Origin: Rhodococcus sp. IITR03
GTDB lineage: Bacteria > Actinomycetota > Actinomycetes > Mycobacteriales > Mycobacteriaceae
Direction: 5' to 3'
DNA: 8,519 nucleotides
Assembly: GCA_001017865.1 (NCBI GenBank)
Contig: LATQ01000001.1
Span: 2,550,247 to 2,558,765, forward strand
Shown here: positions 5,898 to 8,519 of the stretch, piece after piece
Numbering within the stretch: the stretch's first letter is position 1
How the letters are laid out: each line of letters opens with the position of its first letter
Notes under the pieces: model-generated
The model's database searches: none
What the model was told of the DNA's origin: nothing
The model's input: the letters and a program-made list of their open reading frames with translations, nothing else
Position numbers and translations under genes: made by a program

Positions 5898-7129
5898 ATG
5901 GCGATATCGGATGTCAAGGAGTACGCGCACCTGACGGAGGCGGACGTCGAGGCCATCGGCCGCGAACTCGACGCCATCCGGCGCGATATCGAGGAGTCCC
6001 GCGGTGAGCGCGACGCTCGATACGTCCGCAACACGATCCGGCTGCAGCGCGGCCTCGAGATCGGCGGGCGCTCGTGCTGCTCGGCTCGAACAAGCGTCCG
6101 CTGTGGCTGCTGGGCACGGGCATGCTCTCCCTGTCGAAGATCATCGAGAACATGGAGCTCGGGCACAACGTGATGCACGGGCAGTGGGACTGGATGAACG
6201 ACCCGAGGTGCACTCGGCCAACTGGGAGTGGGACAATGTCGACCCGTCGGCGCACTGGAAGATCACCCACAACTACCTGCACCACAAGTACACCAACATC
6301 CTCGGTATGGACGACGATGTGGGATACGGACTGCTGCGCGTCACCCGCGACCAGCGATGGAAGCCGTTCTACCTCGGCAACGTCGCGTACAACGCCATCC
6401 TCGCAGCGCTGTTCCAGTACGGCATCGCCATCCAGCTGCTCGAGCTCGGCAAGGTCATCCAGGGACGCGACGACCGCGAGCTCACCAAGGCACGCGGCAA
6501 GGAGGTGCTCGCCAAGCTCGGCAAGCAGCACCTCAAGGACTACGTGATCTATCCGGCGCTCACCGGCAAGTCGTGGAAGTCCACGATGAAGCCAACGCCA
6601 CGGCCAACTTCGTGCGCAACATCTGGACCAACGCGGTGATCTTCTGCGGTCACTTCCCGGACGGTGCGGAGAAGTTCACGAAGCAGGACATCGAGACCGA
6701 GACGCGTGCCAGTGGTACCTGCGTCAGATGCTCGGCTCCGCGAACATCTCCGGCGGCAAGGTCATGGACTTCATGACCGGCAACCTGAGCTACCAGATCG
6801 AGCACCACATCTACCCCGACCTGCCGTCCAACCGGTACGCGGAGATCGCGGTGCGGGTGCGTGAGCTGTGCGAGAAGTACGACCTGCCGTACACCACCGG
6901 CCCGCTCGCGGTGCAGTACTGGAAGTCGTGGCGCACCATCGCGAAGCTGTCGCTGCCCGACAAGTACCTCAAGGACGACCGCGACGCCGCCCCGGAGACC
7001 GCCTCCGAGCGGGGCTTCGGCGGAGCGCCGGAGATCGATCCGGCCACCGGCCGCCGTGTGGGTCTGGCCACCACCATCGAGAAGACCCGCAAGCGCGGAT
7101 TCATCCGCCGCGCGCTCGGCATGCGCTGA
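5898..7129 (+). CDS. Membrane acyl-CoA desaturase 2, paralogue of DesA3 (frameshifted)
   Basis: This second three-His-box desaturase aligns along its whole length with desaturase 1. Restored boxes are GHNVMHG (His90, His94), HNYLHH (His125, His129, His130) and QIEHHIYP, at the same residue numbers as in the neighbour for the first two. Four single-base losses near 6067, 6203, 6591 and 6708, all in G or C runs, move the reading through every frame. Joining the pieces gives 411 residues with no gap. ATG 5898 begins MAISDVKEYAHL and is probably leaderless. The C-terminus (GRRVGLATTIEKTRKRGFIR) is shorter than in desaturase 1. It has its own promoter and no adjacent reductase gene, so it presumably shares the upstream reductase. 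Whether it differs from desaturase 1 in chain length or double-bond position cannot be told. If the indels were real it would be a pseudogene. Confidence 0.9.
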
Positions 7130-7144
7130 CGGTCACGAGAACGA

Positions 7145-7181
7145 GCACGAACCCCGGCACCACAGGTGCCGGGGTTCGTGC
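7145..7181. terminator. Bidirectional terminator between desaturase 2 and rsgA
   Basis: A perfect 17-bp stem (7145-7161 with 7165-7181) closes an ACA triloop 15 nt after the desaturase stop. It serves the plus-strand desaturase and the convergent rsgA. No U-tract is present. The sequence CCGGGGTTCGT from the downstream arm is repeated at 7188-7198, so the upstream arm has a second possible but weaker pairing partner. Confidence 0.85.
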
Positions 7182-7202
7182 GTTCAACCGGGGTTCGTCG
7201 GT

Positions 7203-8217
7203 TCACCAAGGGTCGTTGGACGCGAGCGCCGTGAGCAGTTCGCGCACGGCCATCGCCCGGTTGTGCGACTTGCCCTCCAACGAGTCGAAGGCGCATTCGG
7301 GATCGGCGGGCGGGCCGAGATGCGTGCACCCGCGCGGCAGTCCTCGACCGCTTCGGCCAGGTCCCCGAACGCCGCGACGACGTCGTCGGGCCCGATGTGC
7401 GCGAGCCCGAACGACCGGATGCCCGGGGTGTCGACCACCCACCGCCTCGGGCAGGTGCAGGGCCACCGACTGGGTGGAGGTGTGCCGTCCTTGCCCACCC
7501 CGGAGACCTCACCGGTGGCGCGGTCGGCGTCGGGGACGAGCCTGTTCACCAGTGTCGACTTGCCGACCCCCGAGTGCCCGATCAGGGCGGTCACGCGACC
7601 GTCGATCCGCTCGTGCAGGGCGGTGAGATCGTCGTCCTGACCGACGAGCAGCACCGGGATGTCGAGATCCGTGAAGTGCGCGGCGAACTCGTCGGGATCG
7701 GCGAGGTCGCTCTTGGTCAGTCCCAGCAGGGGAGCGAGACCGCCGGCGTAGGCCGCGACGAGTGCGCGTTCGACGAGTCCGGTCCGCGGTGGGGGATCGG
7801 CGAGCGCGACCACGATGAGCAGCTGTTCGGCATTGGCGACGACGATGCGCTCGAACGGATCGGTGTCGTCGGCCGTGCGCCGCAGGACGGTGCTGCGGTC
7901 CTCGACCCGCACGATGCGCGCGAGCGTGTCGGGCGACCGGAGAGATCGCCGACGACACCCACCTGATCGCCCACCACGATCGGGGTCCGGCCGAGCTCGC
8001 GTGCCCGCATCGTCGTCACGATCCGATCGGGATCACCGCCGAGCGCGACACCCCACCGACCTCGGTCGACGGAGACGACCATGCCCTCCTCGGCATCGAG
8101 ATGGGCCGGGCGGTCCTTCGTGCGCGGCCGCGAGCCGCGTCCGGGGCGAACCCGGACGTCGGACTCGTCGTACTCCCGCCGCCTCAGGAGTCGCTCCCCG
8201 TCAGTAGCGACTCCCAC
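7203..8217 (-). CDS. rsgA: Ribosome small-subunit-dependent GTPase RsgA (frameshifted)
   Basis: RsgA is a circularly permuted GTPase that checks and releases factors during late 30S maturation. The order is an N-terminal basic segment ([20 protein letters not shown]), an OB-fold ([15 protein letters not shown]), G4 LTKSD, G1 [10 protein letters not shown]2 RHTST (restored), G3 DTPG and a C-terminal zinc segment CPRGCTH...C (restored). Losses near 7932, 7489 and 7337 are single bases in G/C runs. A further break near 7444, before WVVDTPG, needs two lost bases or one extra. GTG 8217 gives about 339 residues. CTG 8187 overlaps the aroA stop (CTGA), has GGGGAG 6 nt upstream and gives about 329, closer to the mycobacterial length, so it may be the true start. 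It lies downstream of aroA in one operon, as in mycobacteria. The ends are secure, and the internal frame needs correction. Confidence 0.92.
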
Positions 8218-8519
8218 AGACCCTCGAAGTCGGGGAGCGTCTTGGCGGTGGTGCCGATGTCCTCCACCTCGATCCCGTCGACGACGAGCCCGAGGATCGC
8301 CCCGGCCGTGGCCATCCGGTGGTCGGCGTAGGAGTGCCAGGTGCCGCCGTGCAGCGGAGCCGGCTCGATGTGCAGCCCGTCCTCGGTCTCGGTGATCGAA
8401 CCGCCGAGACGACCGATCTCGGTGGCGAGTGCCGCCAGCCGGTCGGTCTCGTGACCGCGCAGGTGCGCGATACCGCGCAGGTCGGAGGGCGAGGCGGCGA
8501 CCGCAGCGAGGGCCGCGAC
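8184..8519 (-). CDS. aroA: 3-phosphoshikimate 1-carboxyvinyltransferase (EPSP synthase), C-terminal part
   Basis: The last 111 codons are present; the gene continues beyond the right edge. EPSP synthase joins phosphoenolpyruvate to shikimate 3-phosphate in chorismate synthesis. Visible family marks are RGHETDRL (the RxKEsDR-type signature, with Gly-His here), [16 protein letters not shown] with the conserved DHR, and [13 protein letters not shown] near the end. The stop is TGA at 8184-8186. No frameshift is seen in this part. The rsgA start overlaps its end, so translation is probably coupled. The aroA-rsgA order and orientation match Rv3227-Rv3228. Confidence 0.95.
   Translation of the reverse strand, partial: VAALAAVAASPSDLRGIAHLRGHETDRLAALATEIGRLGGSITETEDGLHIEPAPLHGGTWHSYADHRMATAGAILGLVVDGIEVEDIGTTAKTLPDFEGLWESLLTGSDS
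8187..8214 (-). promoter_or_regulatory. mRNA hairpin at the aroA/rsgA junction
   Basis: Perfect 9-bp arms GGAGTCGCT and AGCGACTCC (8187-8195 and 8206-8214) close a 10-nt loop. In the minus-strand transcript the GGGGAG ribosome site for a CTG 8187 start lies partly in the loop and partly in the stem. Ribosomes finishing aroA would melt it. This is consistent with coupling of rsgA to aroA translation, but that role is inferred. Confidence 0.5.

Noticed and set aside
1313..8217. Programmed frameshifting as the cause of the broken frames
   Set aside because: There are too many sites, in unrelated genes, without slippery heptamers plus downstream structures. Some genes would need several shifts in a row. 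Homopolymer sequencing error is simpler.
1..8519. Insertion sequence, prophage or defence island
   Set aside because: There are no transposase, integrase or phage genes, no target-site duplications and no tRNA genes. The gene order is conserved chromosomal core.

Overview
The window is high-GC actinobacterial DNA. Its gene order matches the mycobacterial block running from aroA (Rv3227) to secA1 (Rv3240c), read in the opposite direction. The order here is: secA tail, an Rv3235-family gene, a HAD hydrolase, a wax ester synthase/diacylglycerol acyltransferase (WS/DGAT), a DUF6912 gene (Rv3231c-like), a ferredoxin reductase (Rv3230c-like), a DesA3-type desaturase, a second desaturase, rsgA (Rv3228-like) and aroA. 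The second desaturase, the HAD gene, G/C-ending codons and leaderless starts suggest Rhodococcus or a close relative. The genus is inference.

Layout. Positions 1-57 hold the last codons of a plus-strand gene, probably secA. Three tandem 25-bp hairpin repeats and a strong bidirectional hairpin terminator follow, and the terminator overlaps the stop of the minus-strand Rv3235-family gene. A 155-172 bp divergent region (depending on which start is used) with a perfect 21-bp palindrome leads into a compact plus-strand operon: HAD, WS/DGAT (joined by an ATGA overlap) and DUF6912 (3-nt gap). A 110-bp promoter region follows with two copies of a 19-bp operator-like element. It precedes the reductase and desaturase 1 (TTG start, 31-nt gap). 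Desaturase 2 has its own short promoter carrying a third copy of the element and is probably leaderless. A 17-bp-stem terminator separates it from the convergent rsgA-aroA pair on the minus strand.

Function. The core is a membrane acyl-CoA desaturation unit: two paralogous three-His-box desaturases, one FAD/[2Fe-2S] NAD(P)H oxidoreductase to feed them electrons, and an upstream acyltransferase of the storage-lipid type. The shared element AACCTACG-N4-CGTAACC suggests that one regulator coordinates both desaturase transcription units. The outer genes are housekeeping: secA (protein export), rsgA (30S maturation) and aroA (shikimate pathway).

A dominant technical feature is that five of the genes are broken by about 15 small indels. 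Nearly all are single G or C losses in short homopolymers, and homologous protein sequence continues in the shifted frame on the far side of each one. This looks like uncorrected sequencing error rather than decay. Gene spans below are given for the restored reading, with the break positions noted.
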